Shown here piece by piece: positions 8,542-16,723 of a stretch of 64,000 bases of DNA (position 1 is its first letter; the number at the start of each line of letters is the position of its first letter). Origin of the DNA: Nonomuraea muscovyensis. GTDB lineage: Bacteria > Actinomycetota > Actinomycetes > Streptosporangiales > Streptosporangiaceae. The DNA lies in contig NZ_JACHJB010000003.1 in the NCBI RefSeq assembly GCF_014207745.1, positions 806,001-870,000 of the forward strand. Direction: 5' to 3'. Position numbers and translations under genes: made by a program. The notes below the pieces were generated by a model, which had not been told where the DNA came from, did not search any database, and saw only the letters and a program-made list of their open reading frames with translations.

Positions 8542-9267
8542 ATGGCGCGGGTGGTGAGGTCGTGGTCTGAGCGGTGGCGGGTCGGGGGTGGGTGGGGGAT
8601 CGGCGTGGTGGTGGTTCTGGTGGCCGGGTGTGGGCCGGCCGAGCGGCCTTACGTGCCCAAGGACGCTCCGGCGTCCGTGGCCGGCACGGCTCCGTCTTCT
8701 GGGGCGACCCCCGAGTCCAGTGGGCGGAGCGCGGAGCCCGGGGCGGTTCCGTCCGCGGGGGGCAGCGCGGCTCCGTCTGCCGCTGCCAGCTTGACGGCTC
8801 CCTCGCCGGGCGCCGAGACGGTGACGCTGGGAGAGAAGGTGCGGGTGCGCATCGAGTGGCCGACCGGCGCCGACCCGCGGCTACGGTTGGTCGCCGACTA
8901 CTACCTGAACTCGCGCCGGGCCGTCGTCACCGGTGATGACCGCTATCTCGACAACCTGGAGTTCGAGGCCGCGAGCCAGGCGCACGAGTGGGTGAGCGAG
9001 TTCGCCGATCAGGAGCGGTCACTGCGGGGGGTGGCCAGGCTCTACAACCTGCGCGTCCAGGCCGTCGTAGGCAGGGCCGTGCAGGTCAACACGTGCGTGG
9101 ACGAGTCGAGGTTACGGCTGATCTCCACGCGTACCGGCAAGGCGGTATCGCCGCAGCCCGAATGGACGCGTGAGCCGTACATGCAGGCTGTGGCCGCGCG
9201 GCGGGGTGATGACGGGGTGTGGCGCATCAGAATGTTCGTTCACGGCACGGAAGGGTGTGGCCGATGA
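8542..9267 (+). CDS. Putative lipoprotein of the tad operon
   Basis: Unrecognised secreted protein, 241 residues from the ATG chosen here. The signal is MARVVRSWSERWRVGGGWG, then a hydrophobic stretch ending in the lipobox LVAGC with Cys at residue 30. A Pro/Ser/Ala/Gly-rich linker covers about residues 40-95, followed by a compact domain of about 140 residues that contains an NTF2-like helical segment (VADYYLNSRRAVVTGDDRYL). In-frame starts exist upstream to the GTG at 8407, but these would place the lipobox after about 75 residues, too far for a signal peptide. The stop overlaps the next ATG (ATGA), so it is part of the tad operon. A pilus accessory role is inferred only from position. Confidence 0.65.
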   Translation: MARVVRSWSERWRVGGGWGIGVVVVLVAGCGPAERPYVPKDAPASVAGTAPSSGATPESSGRSAEPGAVPSAGGSAAPSAAASLTAPSPGAETVTLGEKVRVRIEWPTGADPRLRLVADYYLNSRRAVVTGDDRYLDNLEFEAASQAHEWVSEFADQERSLRGVARLYNLRVQAVVGRAVQVNTCVDESRLRLISTRTGKAVSPQPEWTREPYMQAVAARRGDDGVWRIRMFVHGTEGCGR

Positions 9268-10385
9268 ATCTCGTCGTCCCGGTGCTCACCGCGGGCATGC
9301 TGCTGATCGGCGTGGGTGCGCATGTTGAAGCAGGCCGCCAGGCCGGCGTGGGTGCGCACGACCAGGGAGGTGGTCTGGTCGGTGCCGGCGCGCAGGCCGG
9401 GGGAGCGGGCCAGGTCGGTGCGGGTGCGTACGTTGAGCGGAGTGGCCGGGACGGCGTGGTCGTCCAGGGGCTTCGGGGCGTTCGGAGCGCCGGTGCCTGG
9501 GTGGATCCCGCCGATCCCGGTGGACGGACGGGGGCCAGGGGAGAGCAGAACGGCCGTCGGACGTCCCTGACGCTCACCCACTCGAAGATCGTCGTCACGG
9601 GTAACGGTGTCAAGGGCGGCCGGAGCGACGGCTACCGGCTGACCAGTCCCTGCTGGTACGAGCCGGGCCCGACCCCCGAGGAGATGCTCAAGGCGCAGGA
9701 GAACTCAGCCGACCACTTCGCCCGCATCAAGGCGGACGAGGCGAGTTTCCTGCGCTACCTCCAGCAGTTCAAGGACAAGATCGGCAAACCGGGCCGCTGG
9801 TGGACCCCTGCCTACAACGCCGCCGACCCCAGGGGCACGGCGTGCTGGACGGACATGGAGCTGTTCGTGTTCGTGCCGCCCAACACCACGCCCCCGCAGG
9901 GGATCACGCTGCGCGAACTGGCTGACATCGCCCGGGCCGCGCTGACCGTGCCGGAGCCGACCGTCAAGCTGAACCCCGACGCCAAGAGTTACGTCAACCT
10001 GCCGACCTGGGTGTGGCTGGACGGCCTCGGTGAGACGACCCGTTCGGCTACGGCGTCGATTCCCGGTGTCATGAGCGCCACCGTGGTCGCGACGCTGAAG
10101 AGCATCAAGATCGATCCCGGGGTCGGCACGGATCGGGCTGAGGTGAGCGAGGACTGCGGGCCGTCCGGCAGGCCGTACGTGAAGGGCGGTACGTTCCGGT
10201 GCGGGGTGCGCTATCTGCGAGCGTCCCTCGACCAGCCGCGCGAGGTCTACCAGCTCACCGTGACGACCGTCTGGCCGGTCGAGGTGGCCGACAACGTGGT
10301 GCCCGTCCAGTACGCGCCCGTCGAGGTCGGGGTGACGCGGGACGTGCCGGTCGGGGAGGTGCAGAGCACGGTGACGAACTCCTAG
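9264..10385 (+). CDS. Putative exported protein, last gene of the tad operon
   Basis: 373-residue protein of unknown function, coupled to the lipoprotein gene by ATGA. An N-terminal hydrophobic segment (LVVPVLTAGMLLIGVGA) looks like a signal peptide. Residues about 17-105 are a low-complexity Gly/Ala/Val-rich insertion with repeats of the VGAHVEAG and VGAGAYVE kind. The remainder is well-formed: a Trp- and Cys-containing segment (SPCWYEPGPTPEEML), a Trp-rich core (GRWWTPAYNAADPRG, PTWVWLDGLG) and a beta-rich C-terminus with two more Cys. I do not recognise a named domain; similar exported proteins accompany tad genes in related actinomycetes. Confidence 0.6.
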   Translation: MNLVVPVLTAGMLLIGVGAHVEAGRQAGVGAHDQGGGLVGAGAQAGGAGQVGAGAYVERSGRDGVVVQGLRGVRSAGAWVDPADPGGRTGARGEQNGRRTSLTLTHSKIVVTGNGVKGGRSDGYRLTSPCWYEPGPTPEEMLKAQENSADHFARIKADEASFLRYLQQFKDKIGKPGRWWTPAYNAADPRGTACWTDMELFVFVPPNTTPPQGITLRELADIARAALTVPEPTVKLNPDAKSYVNLPTWVWLDGLGETTRSATASIPGVMSATVVATLKSIKIDPGVGTDRAEVSEDCGPSGRPYVKGGTFRCGVRYLRASLDQPREVYQLTVTTVWPVEVADNVVPVQYAPVEVGVTRDVPVGEVQSTVTNS

Positions 10386-10398
10386 ACGGTCCGGCTCT

Positions 10399-10417
10399 CG
10401 GATCCGCACGGGATCCG
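10399..10417 (+). terminator. Stem-loop after the tad operon
   Basis: CGGATCC, a 5-nt loop GCACG, then GGATCCG form a perfect 7-bp stem 14 nt after the last stop codon; outer bases GACG and CGTC can extend it. There is no U-tract, as is common for actinomycete terminators. Confidence 0.5.
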
Positions 10418-10500
10418 GCGTCGTCTGGAGTTCGCGGGCGGTCAAGCGGTCGTGGACAGTCGCAGGTTCCTGCAGGGCCGGTTCATCCTGGCCGATCACG

Positions 10501-10661
10501 GGCGCCGGAGTGGTTGGGTGAACCTGCCGCGTTTGGGGCGTCGGAGTGGTCGGGTGACCTGCCGCGTTTGGGGCGTCGGAGTGGTCGGGTGACCTGCCGC
10601 GTTTGGGGCGTCGGAGTGGTCGGGTGACCTGCCGCGTAAGGGGCATCGGAGTGGCCGGGTG
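10501..10661. repeat. 35-bp tandem repeat array, about 4.6 copies
   Basis: Three near-identical 35-bp units at 10531-10565, 10566-10600 and 10601-10635 (each starting GTTTGGGGCGTCGGAGTGG) are flanked by a diverged left unit (10501-10530) and a partial right unit starting GTAAGGGGC at 10636. The array lies between the end of the tad operon and the 3' end of the beta-propeller gene. There are no spacers, so it is not a CRISPR. The rest of the 10418-10860 gap shows no gene. Confidence 0.85.
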
Positions 10662-10860
10662 TCGGGGCCGGCCGAGGGGTGTCTGAGCCGTCGGGCGGCC
10701 TGGGCAGCCCAAGGATTCCGCGATGGTTCGGGGTTGCGAGACCATCCGACGGATGCCGGGTTTGTGAGGGTTGGCGGGGGCTGCTGCCGCACTCAGTTCG
10801 CAGGGCGGACGCCCACGCCCGAACGCGGCCTGCCGGTTCTCACCGGCGGGGCGCGCCGCG

Positions 10861-11958
10861 TCAGCCCTCGTCAGACGGCCGCCACAGGTGCAGGCACGTT
10901 CGATCCTCGGAAACCGTGTACCAGGTGCCGTCCCCCGCCGAGCGGGGAGGCCCGGAGACGGGGAAAGGGTAGGAGATCTCTCCACGCAGGGTCATCCCGT
11001 GCACGTCGACGAGCCAGTGGTGGGCCGTGCCGTTCGGGGCCTCGGACGCGGAGGTGCCGGCGACCACGGTGTCCTCGTTCACGAAGGCCGCCTCGTAGTC
11101 CCAGCACACCCTGTTCCGGCCGGTGTTCCCCGGGTACGCCGTCACAGTGCCCCGGGCGTCCAGTTCCCGCAGGGCCGAGCCGTCGCCCACCCGGTGCAGC
11201 GACAGGGACTCCTGCCCGAGGGGAACGGTCAGGAGGTGTCGGCCGGACGGGCTCACCGCCAGCAGGATCCGCTCGACGTCGAACTGCTCGGCGGTCAGTC
11301 GCTGCCCGTCCCAGCGCCCCCACAGCACGGGCGAGCCCTCCTCGCCCTCGCCGACGCTCAGCCCCATCTGCGCGGGGTCCGGGTGCGGGGTGTGCTCGGA
11401 ACCGGAGGCCACGGTCATGGTGTCCGCGCGTCCCAGGACCCTGCCGTCGGCGGCGTCCAGGACGAGCCACAGTTCCTGGTCGGGTTCCGCCTCAACGTCG
11501 TCACCCAGCGGGCCGCGGACGTGCGCCCAGACGAGCTTGCCGTCGGCGGAGACGGCGGCCGATCCGCCGTCCGCGTAGCAGTGGTCCGCGTCGTCGGCGT
11601 ATTCGGCGAACGACGTGTGTCGATGGGAGGATTCGCCCTCCCAGCAGCCATGCCGCACCTCCCACCGCGTCGCTCCGGTCGCCTCCCTGGAGCGCACCGC
11701 GTGCACGCCGGCGAACACCGCCGCCTCACCCTCCGGCGACACCGTCACCGATCCGAAGCGGCGCTGCCAGGGGGCCGGGAAGCGCACCTCCGCGAGGCGC
11801 CCGCCTGCGGCGGCCGCGTCCAGATCGAGGGCGACCAGTTCGGTGTCACCGCGCTGTACGAGCAGACTGCGTCCTGGCCAGTGCAGCACCTGGGGAGCGT
11901 CTGCGGACGCCGGGTCCACCGGTGCGGCGACGGTGGCGACAGGATGAGCGATGGTCAC
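10861..11958 (-). CDS. Beta-propeller (WD40-like) hypothetical protein
   Basis: 365 residues from the GTG preceded by GGAGGATTCC, a good Shine-Dalgarno; a longer frame upstream lacks one. No signal peptide is seen. The sequence contains repeated beta-strand units of about 40-60 residues of the type VTVSPEGEAAVFAG, AAVSADGKLVWAHV, LAVSPSGRHLLTVPLG, a pattern typical of propeller blades. No catalytic motif is visible. It may be a cytosolic scaffold or sensor; the function is unknown. The gene is isolated, with one tandem repeat array beyond its 3' end and a different one upstream of its start. Confidence 0.65.
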   Translation of the reverse strand: MTIAHPVATVAAPVDPASADAPQVLHWPGRSLLVQRGDTELVALDLDAAAAGGRLAEVRFPAPWQRRFGSVTVSPEGEAAVFAGVHAVRSREATGATRWEVRHGCWEGESSHRHTSFAEYADDADHCYADGGSAAVSADGKLVWAHVRGPLGDDVEAEPDQELWLVLDAADGRVLGRADTMTVASGSEHTPHPDPAQMGLSVGEGEEGSPVLWGRWDGQRLTAEQFDVERILLAVSPSGRHLLTVPLGQESLSLHRVGDGSALRELDARGTVTAYPGNTGRNRVCWDYEAAFVNEDTVVAGTSASEAPNGTAHHWLVDVHGMTLRGEISYPFPVSGPPRSAGDGTWYTVSEDRTCLHLWRPSDEG

Positions 11959-12112
11959 GGAATCCTCCGGCGCGTGGATGCGGGACAGGCAACCTGGACG
12001 CGCCCACCATACGGAGGGACACCGGCGGCACCGGGGCGGACTCTGCACCGGGGCGCGAGACGCGATGGGAGATCGACGGGCCCTCGGGCGGGGGGGAAAT
12101 CGAGGCGCCGGC

Positions 12113-12246
12113 TGACAGGGCGTGCCTGCTCATGAACGTGACAGGGCGTGCCTGCTCATGAACGTGACAGGGCGTGCCTGCTCATGAACGACTGACAGGG
12201 CATGTCTCCTCATGAACGGCTGACAGGGCGTGCTTCCTCGTGCAGG
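12113..12246. repeat. 26-bp tandem repeat array, 5 copies
   Basis: Units beginning TGACAGGGCGTGCCTGCTC and continuing ATGAACG start at 12113, 12139, 12165, 12193 and 12221. The first three are identical and directly adjacent; the last two are diverged and offset by 2 bp. Each contains a TCATGA palindrome and near-complementary GCCTG/CAGGGC ends. The array lies upstream of the beta-propeller gene. The rest of 11959-12408 contains no convincing gene. Confidence 0.85.
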
Positions 12247-12408
12247 ACGCCGCTGTCGAGAGCTGCGTCAGCAATACCAAGGAATGGCGGCGCGGTCACC
12301 CGCTACGGCAAGCCCCCCGACGGCCACCTCGCCGGACTACACCTCCGCGGCACCGGCCGGTGACTCCGCAGCCGCCAACCCGCGTCATGGGCCCGACTCG
12401 GAACGGGC

Positions 12409-12843
12409 CTAGGGAGCGATGACGGCGGCCAGGGGGGCGAGTTCCGGCAGCTCGGCCGCCTCCGCCAGCACCTCCTTGAGCACCGCGTCGTGGGTGGGGC
12501 CTGCCTGGGCCAGGAGGGCGCGGCCCTCCGGCGTGACCTCGGAGTAGATGCCGCGCCGGTCGTCCTCGCACAGGTAGCGCCGGAGCAGGTCGCGGTTCTC
12601 CAGCCGGGTGACGAGCCTGGTCGTGGCGCTCTGGCTGAGCACGACGGCGCGTGAGAGCTGCTGCATGCGCATGTGCCAGCCGTCCTGCCGGCCGAGCACG
12701 TCGAGCACGGTGTATTCGCTCACACTCAGCCCGTGCTCCTTCTGCAGGGCCTTCTCCAGCCTGTCCTCGATCCTGGCGTGCAGCGCGGCGAGGGTGCGCC
12801 AGCCCTGGGCGCGCGCCTCGACGGCGTCATCGGGTAGCGGCAT
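12409..12843 (-). CDS. MarR family transcriptional regulator
   Basis: 144-residue winged-helix regulator. The DNA-binding region covers about residues 40-105: SVSEYTVLDVLGR, the recognition helix SQSATTRLVTRLENRDLL, and the wing with RRYLCEDDRRGIYSEVTPEG, where the DDRR motif is a MarR family signature. Flanking helices form the dimerisation region. It is divergent from the MFS gene at 12933 with an 89-bp shared promoter region, the standard layout for a MarR repressor controlling an exporter and itself. The ligand is unknown. Confidence 0.93.
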   Translation of the reverse strand: MPLPDDAVEARAQGWRTLAALHARIEDRLEKALQKEHGLSVSEYTVLDVLGRQDGWHMRMQQLSRAVVLSQSATTRLVTRLENRDLLRRYLCEDDRRGIYSEVTPEGRALLAQAGPTHDAVLKEVLAEAAELPELAPLAAVIAP

Positions 12844-12876
12844 GTGACATCCCTCCGGCTTGCTTGTATGGTCGGG

Positions 12877-12895
12877 TAGTCGGCGCGTGCAACTA
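12877..12895. promoter_or_regulatory. Candidate MarR operator
   Basis: TAGTCG and CAACTA, 7 bp apart, are complementary at 5 of 6 positions and lie in the divergent marR/MFS intergenic region. The size suits a MarR dimer, but this is a single weak dyad found by eye. Confidence 0.35.
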
Positions 12896-12932
12896 ATGCC
12901 TACGCTTACTAACGTCGTCTGAGGAGAATTCT

Positions 12933-14090
12933 ATGCCTCTCGCCCTGTTCGCTCTCGCGATCAGCGCCTTCGGCATCGGGACCACCGAGTTCATCATCAA
13001 CGGGCTGCTGCCCGACCTGGCCGCTGACTTCGACGTGACGATCCCCGTCGCGGGGCTGCTCGTGTCCGGGTACGCCCTCGGGGTCGCCGTCGGCGGACCG
13101 CCGCTGACCATGCTCGGCAGCCGCCTGTCCCGCAAGAACATGCTGCTGGCCCTGATGGTCCTGTTCATCGCCGGCAACCTGCTGTCCGCGCTCGCGCCCT
13201 CGTACGGCGTGCTCATGGTCGGCCGGTTCCTGGCCGCGTTCGCGCACGGCGCGTACTTCGGCGTCGGGTCCGTGGTCGCCGCCGACCTGGTGGCGCCGCA
13301 GAAGCGGGCCAGCGCCATCGCGCTCATGTTCACCGGCCTCACCCTGGCCAACGTGCTCGGCGTGCCTGTCGGCACGTGGATCGGGCAGGCGTTCGGCTGG
13401 CGGGCCACGTTCTGGGTCGTGGTCGTGATCGGGGTGGCCGGTCTGATCGGGGTGCTGGCCCTGGTGCCGAGGCAACCGCGGCCGACAGGCGGTGTGCTGC
13501 GCGAGCTGGCCACCTTCCGCAAGGGGAGCGTGTGGCTGGCGCTGCTGATGACGGTGTTCGGGTTCGCGCCGGTGTTCGCGGTGATCACGTTCATCGCGCC
13601 GATGATGACCGAGGTGGGCGGGTTCTCGTCCGCCACGGTGCCGGTGGTGATGGCGCTGTTCGGCGTCGGGCTCGTGGTGGGCAACCTGGTGGGCGGCAGG
13701 TTCGCCGACCGGGCCGTGATGCCCGCCATCTACGGCTCCGTCGGGCTGCTCACTGTGCTGGCCGTGGTTCTCGCGGTGGTGGCGGGCAACCAGGTCGCGT
13801 TCGTCGTGGTCATCACGCTGTTCGGGGTGGCCGGGTTCGCCACGGTGCCGCCGCTGCAGACGCGCGTGCTGGACGCGGCGTCGGGTGCGCCCATGCTGGC
13901 CTCGGCCGCCAACATCGGGGCGTTCAACGTGGGCAACGCCATCGGGTCCTTCGCCGCCGGGCTGACCATCGACGCCGGGCTCGGGTACGTCGCTCCCGCC
14001 TGGACGGCAGCGCTGCTGGGCGTCGTGGGGATCGCGATGGCCGGGCTGGCCGCGCTGCAGGCGCGCCGCACCCTGGTGCCCGCCGGGTGA
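12933..14090 (+). CDS. MFS transporter, drug:H+ antiporter (DHA1) type
   Basis: 385 residues with about 12 hydrophobic segments. The N-terminus (LFALAISAFGIGTTEFIINGLLPDLAADF) is typical of the AraJ/YdhP/chloramphenicol-resistance branch of DHA1 exporters. The motif A region after helix 2 reads GSRLSRKNMLL. The start is the ATG after AGGAGAATTCT, a strong ribosome site. It is probably controlled by the divergent MarR protein. The substrate cannot be told from sequence. Confidence 0.9.
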   Translation: MPLALFALAISAFGIGTTEFIINGLLPDLAADFDVTIPVAGLLVSGYALGVAVGGPPLTMLGSRLSRKNMLLALMVLFIAGNLLSALAPSYGVLMVGRFLAAFAHGAYFGVGSVVAADLVAPQKRASAIALMFTGLTLANVLGVPVGTWIGQAFGWRATFWVVVVIGVAGLIGVLALVPRQPRPTGGVLRELATFRKGSVWLALLMTVFGFAPVFAVITFIAPMMTEVGGFSSATVPVVMALFGVGLVVGNLVGGRFADRAVMPAIYGSVGLLTVLAVVLAVVAGNQVAFVVVITLFGVAGFATVPPLQTRVLDAASGAPMLASAANIGAFNVGNAIGSFAAGLTIDAGLGYVAPAWTAALLGVVGIAMAGLAALQARRTLVPAG

Positions 14091-14200
14091 GATCCGCGGG
14101 CCGGGTCGGGCCGTACGGTCCTCGGGCCCTGCTCGCCGAATTGCGGGCGGGGTGGAGCGTACGGTCCCAGGCCCTGTCGGCTGACCCGCACGAGAGAGAG

Positions 14201-14234
14201 GACGCGCGCCCTGACGGGAGTCGGGGCGCGCGTC
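14201..14234. terminator. Stem-loop between convergent MFS and ogt genes
   Basis: GACGCGCGCCC (14201-14211) and GGGCGCGCGTC (14224-14234) form a perfect 11-bp stem with a 12-nt loop in the 284-bp gap between two convergent genes. A bidirectional terminator is likely. The rest of the gap is GC-rich and has no gene. Confidence 0.65.
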
Positions 14235-14374
14235 CATGGGTGCCGGGTGCCGGGTGCGGGCTCGTCGGGGCGCGTTCTCGGCTGGGGTGGGTTGGCGTGC
14301 CCCCTCCCGTTCGGTGGAAGCGAGGCGGGCGGGTGGGTGGGCATCAGCTCAGGGTGAGGCGGGGTGGGTGGGTG

Positions 14375-14884
14375 TCAGCTCAGGGCGAGGCGGCCCGACT
14401 CGTGGGCCAGCAGCCACTCCTTGACCGGGACGCCGTAGTAGTAGCCGCCGTAGCCACCCGTGCTGGGCAGGACGCGGTGGCAGGGGACGAAGGGGGCGAT
14501 CAGGTTCTGGGCGCAGGCGGAGCCGGCCACCCGGGCGGCCGTCCGGGGGAGTCCGGCGCGCTCGGCCAGTTGCGCGTACGACACCGTCGTGCCGGGTCGC
14601 ACCTCGCGCAGGGCCTTGTGGAGGCGCTTGCGGGTGGCGCTGCCCGGCTGGTCGACGGGGATCTCGTCCAGGGCGTCGAGGTCGCCGCGCAGGTAGTCGT
14701 GGACGGCCTGCGCGGCGGGGCCGAGGTCGTCCACGATGGTCAGCCCCTCGGCCTGCAGCTCCGGGGACAGCCGGGCGTACATCTCCTTCGGCTCGGCGGT
14801 GAAACCGCCGGCGACGAGCACGCCGTCGCGAAGGAGGATGGAGAGCGGGCCGATCGGGGTCGGCAGGACCTGTGCGTCGATCAT
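14375..14884 (-). CDS. ogt: Methylated-DNA--[protein]-cysteine S-methyltransferase
   Basis: 169-residue suicide enzyme that removes methyl groups from O6-methylguanine. The C-terminal domain has the hallmark VPCHRVLPSTGGYGGY with the acceptor Cys in PCHRV, and the helix-turn-helix segment with TTVSYAQLAERAG. The N-terminal domain is complete. The ATG overlaps the stop of the upstream ada-alkA gene (ATGA on the minus strand), so the two repair proteins are translationally coupled. Confidence 0.96.
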   Translation of the reverse strand: MIDAQVLPTPIGPLSILLRDGVLVAGGFTAEPKEMYARLSPELQAEGLTIVDDLGPAAQAVHDYLRGDLDALDEIPVDQPGSATRKRLHKALREVRPGTTVSYAQLAERAGLPRTAARVAGSACAQNLIAPFVPCHRVLPSTGGYGGYYYGVPVKEWLLAHESGRLALS

Positions 14885-16611
14885 GATGAGCTCCAGAGGT
14901 GCAGGGCGGCGTAGGCCCGCCAGGGCCGCCACCGTTCGATGTGGTCGTCGGGAATGCCGAGGGCGGCCATGCGCTTGGTGAGCACCAGGTCGCCGGTGGG
15001 CCAGGCGTCGGGGTCGCGCAGCGCCCGCAGCGCGATGTAGCTGGCGGTCCACGGTCCGATGCCCGGAACGTCCACCAGCTCGGCGACGGCCTCGGCGGGG
15101 TCCTGGCCGCCGTCGAGGTCGAGCTGTCCTGCGGTGGTACGGGCTGCCAGCTCCTTGAGGGTGGCGACCCGCCGGTTCGTCAGGCCCAGCCCCTCCAGGT
15201 CGGCCTGCAGCAGCTCGGCCGGGCCCGGGAACAGGTGGGTGAGCGCCGGCCCGGGTGCCATGGAAGGGGGCGGGACCAGGAGGCGGCCGGCTCGGGCCAC
15301 GATCCGGCCCAGCAGGGTACGTGCCCCGGCGACCGAGATCTGCTGGCCCACCACGGCTCGTACGGCCAGCTCGAAACCGTCGAACGTCCCCGGCACCCGC
15401 AACCCAGGACGTGCCTCCACCAGCGGGGCCAGTGACGTCTGCCCCAGTGCCTCGGCGATCGCGATGGGGTCGGCGTCGAGGTCGAGCAGGCGGCGGCACC
15501 GGGCGACGACGCGGGCCAGCTGCCGGGTGTCGTCCACGGCCACGTCCAGGGCGATGTGGCCGCCCTGGGGGGTGAGCGTGACGGTGCCGCCGGGGACCGC
15601 CCTGCTGTAGGAGAAGCGGTCGGCGGCCTCCAGGCCCGGGATCGCGCGGGAGGCGAGGAAGGCGAGGACGGCCTCGGCGTCGTACGGGTCGCGCCGGTGC
15701 AGGCGGAGTCGGAGCGAGGAGACCGGCAGCGCGGTAGGGCTGGCGCCTTCCGGATGCCCGTTCTGTGGGGACGGTGTGGTGCGGCCGTGGGCCGCGGCGC
15801 CGGCTCGCGTGACGAGATCGCCGTCGAGAGTGGCGGTCCGCGCGGGGTCGCCGCCGTCGAGCGGCCTGGCGGTCTGTGTGGTGCGGCTGTCGGTCGGGGT
15901 GGAGGTCTGTGTGGTGCGGCTGTCGGTCGGGGTGGAGGTCTGTGTGGTGCGGCCGGCGGCAGGGGTGCCGGGCGGGGCGGCTCGCGGGGTGGTCTCCAGG
16001 AGGGCGGATCGGGGGGAAGCGGGGCGTCTGGTGGCGGGGCCGCCCGCGGTGGCCCGCAGTTCGCTCGGCGTGAACCCGTACGTCTCCCGCATCGTCGCGT
16101 TGAACTGCCGCACGCTCCCGAACCCCGACGCGAACGCCACGTCCGTGACCGGCAGCGCCGTCTCCGTCAGCAACTGCTTGGCCAGCAGCAGCCGCTTCGT
16201 CCTGGCCACAGCCAGCGGGCCGACGCCCAGTTCGGCCACGAACAGCCGGTGCAAGTGGCGTTCGGTGATGTGCAGCCGGCTCGCCAGCCCGGACACCCCG
16301 TGGTCGTCGGCCGCGCCGTCGTCGATGAGTCGCAGCGCCCGGCCGATGAGGTCACCGCGCACGTCCCAGCCCGGGTCGCCGGGAGACAGCTCGGGCCGGC
16401 ACCGCTTGCACGGCCGGAACCCCGCCGCTTCCGCCGAGGCGGCGTGGCGGTAGAAGCGCACGTTGCGAGAGGCGGGGGTGCGGGCCGGGCAGATCGGCCG
16501 GCAGTAGATGCGCGTCGTCGTCACCGCTGTGTAGAACCGCCCGTCGAACCGGGCGTCCCGGGCGGCGACCGCCCGGTAACAGGAGTCGAAGTCGAGCTCG
16601 AGTGGTGACAT
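14881..16611 (-). CDS. Ada-AlkA fusion: alkylation-responsive regulator and 3-methyladenine DNA glycosylase
   Basis: 576 residues. The N-terminal Ada zinc domain (about 1-75) has the four Cys in YCRPICPAR and CKRCRPE; the first is the methylphosphotriester acceptor. AraC-type helix-turn-helix repeats follow at about 85-175 (GLASRLHITERHLHRLF, DVAFASGFGSVRQFN). Residues about 190-290 are a Thr/Pro-rich linker with an 11-residue repeat. The AlkA domain (about 295-576) has the helix-hairpin-helix with VPGIGPWTASYIALRA and a following Asp in DAWPTGD. It would sense alkylated backbone, activate transcription and excise 3-methyladenine. The Ada-AlkA fusion followed by ogt is a known actinobacterial arrangement; the repeat-expanded linker is unusual. 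Confidence 0.92.
   Translation of the reverse strand: MSPLELDFDSCYRAVAARDARFDGRFYTAVTTTRIYCRPICPARTPASRNVRFYRHAASAEAAGFRPCKRCRPELSPGDPGWDVRGDLIGRALRLIDDGAADDHGVSGLASRLHITERHLHRLFVAELGVGPLAVARTKRLLLAKQLLTETALPVTDVAFASGFGSVRQFNATMRETYGFTPSELRATAGGPATRRPASPRSALLETTPRAAPPGTPAAGRTTQTSTPTDSRTTQTSTPTDSRTTQTARPLDGGDPARTATLDGDLVTRAGAAAHGRTTPSPQNGHPEGASPTALPVSSLRLRLHRRDPYDAEAVLAFLASRAIPGLEAADRFSYSRAVPGGTVTLTPQGGHIALDVAVDDTRQLARVVARCRRLLDLDADPIAIAEALGQTSLAPLVEARPGLRVPGTFDGFELAVRAVVGQQISVAGARTLLGRIVARAGRLLVPPPSMAPGPALTHLFPGPAELLQADLEGLGLTNRRVATLKELAARTTAGQLDLDGGQDPAEAVAELVDVPGIGPWTASYIALRALRDPDAWPTGDLVLTKRMAALGIPDDHIERWRPWRAYAALHLWSSS
15871..15953 (-). repeat. 33-bp tandem repeat in the ada-alkA linker, 2.5 copies
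   Basis: Perfect in-frame 33-bp units at 15871-15903 and 15904-15936 plus a partial copy to 15953 encode repeats of the 11-residue unit RTTQTSTPTDS. They sit in the inter-domain linker, so the domains are not disturbed. Confidence 0.88.
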
Positions 16612-16723
16612 GCCACCGAGGTTATGCGCTGTCCGGCCGGTCCGACTGGCGGAAATCGGACGTGACCGTGAAATCGCAGGTCAGCAGGTCGAGCGCGGCG
16701 ACCAGCGGGAATCGGACCAGGAT

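Noticed and set aside
10501..10661. CRISPR-like array
   Set aside because: The 35-bp units are directly adjacent with no unique spacers, and no cas genes are present; the same holds for the 26-bp array at 12113.
14881..16611. Ada-AlkA fusion as a novel architecture
   Set aside because: Ada-type regulators fused to AlkA and followed by ogt are known in actinobacteria; only the repeat-expanded linker is unusual.
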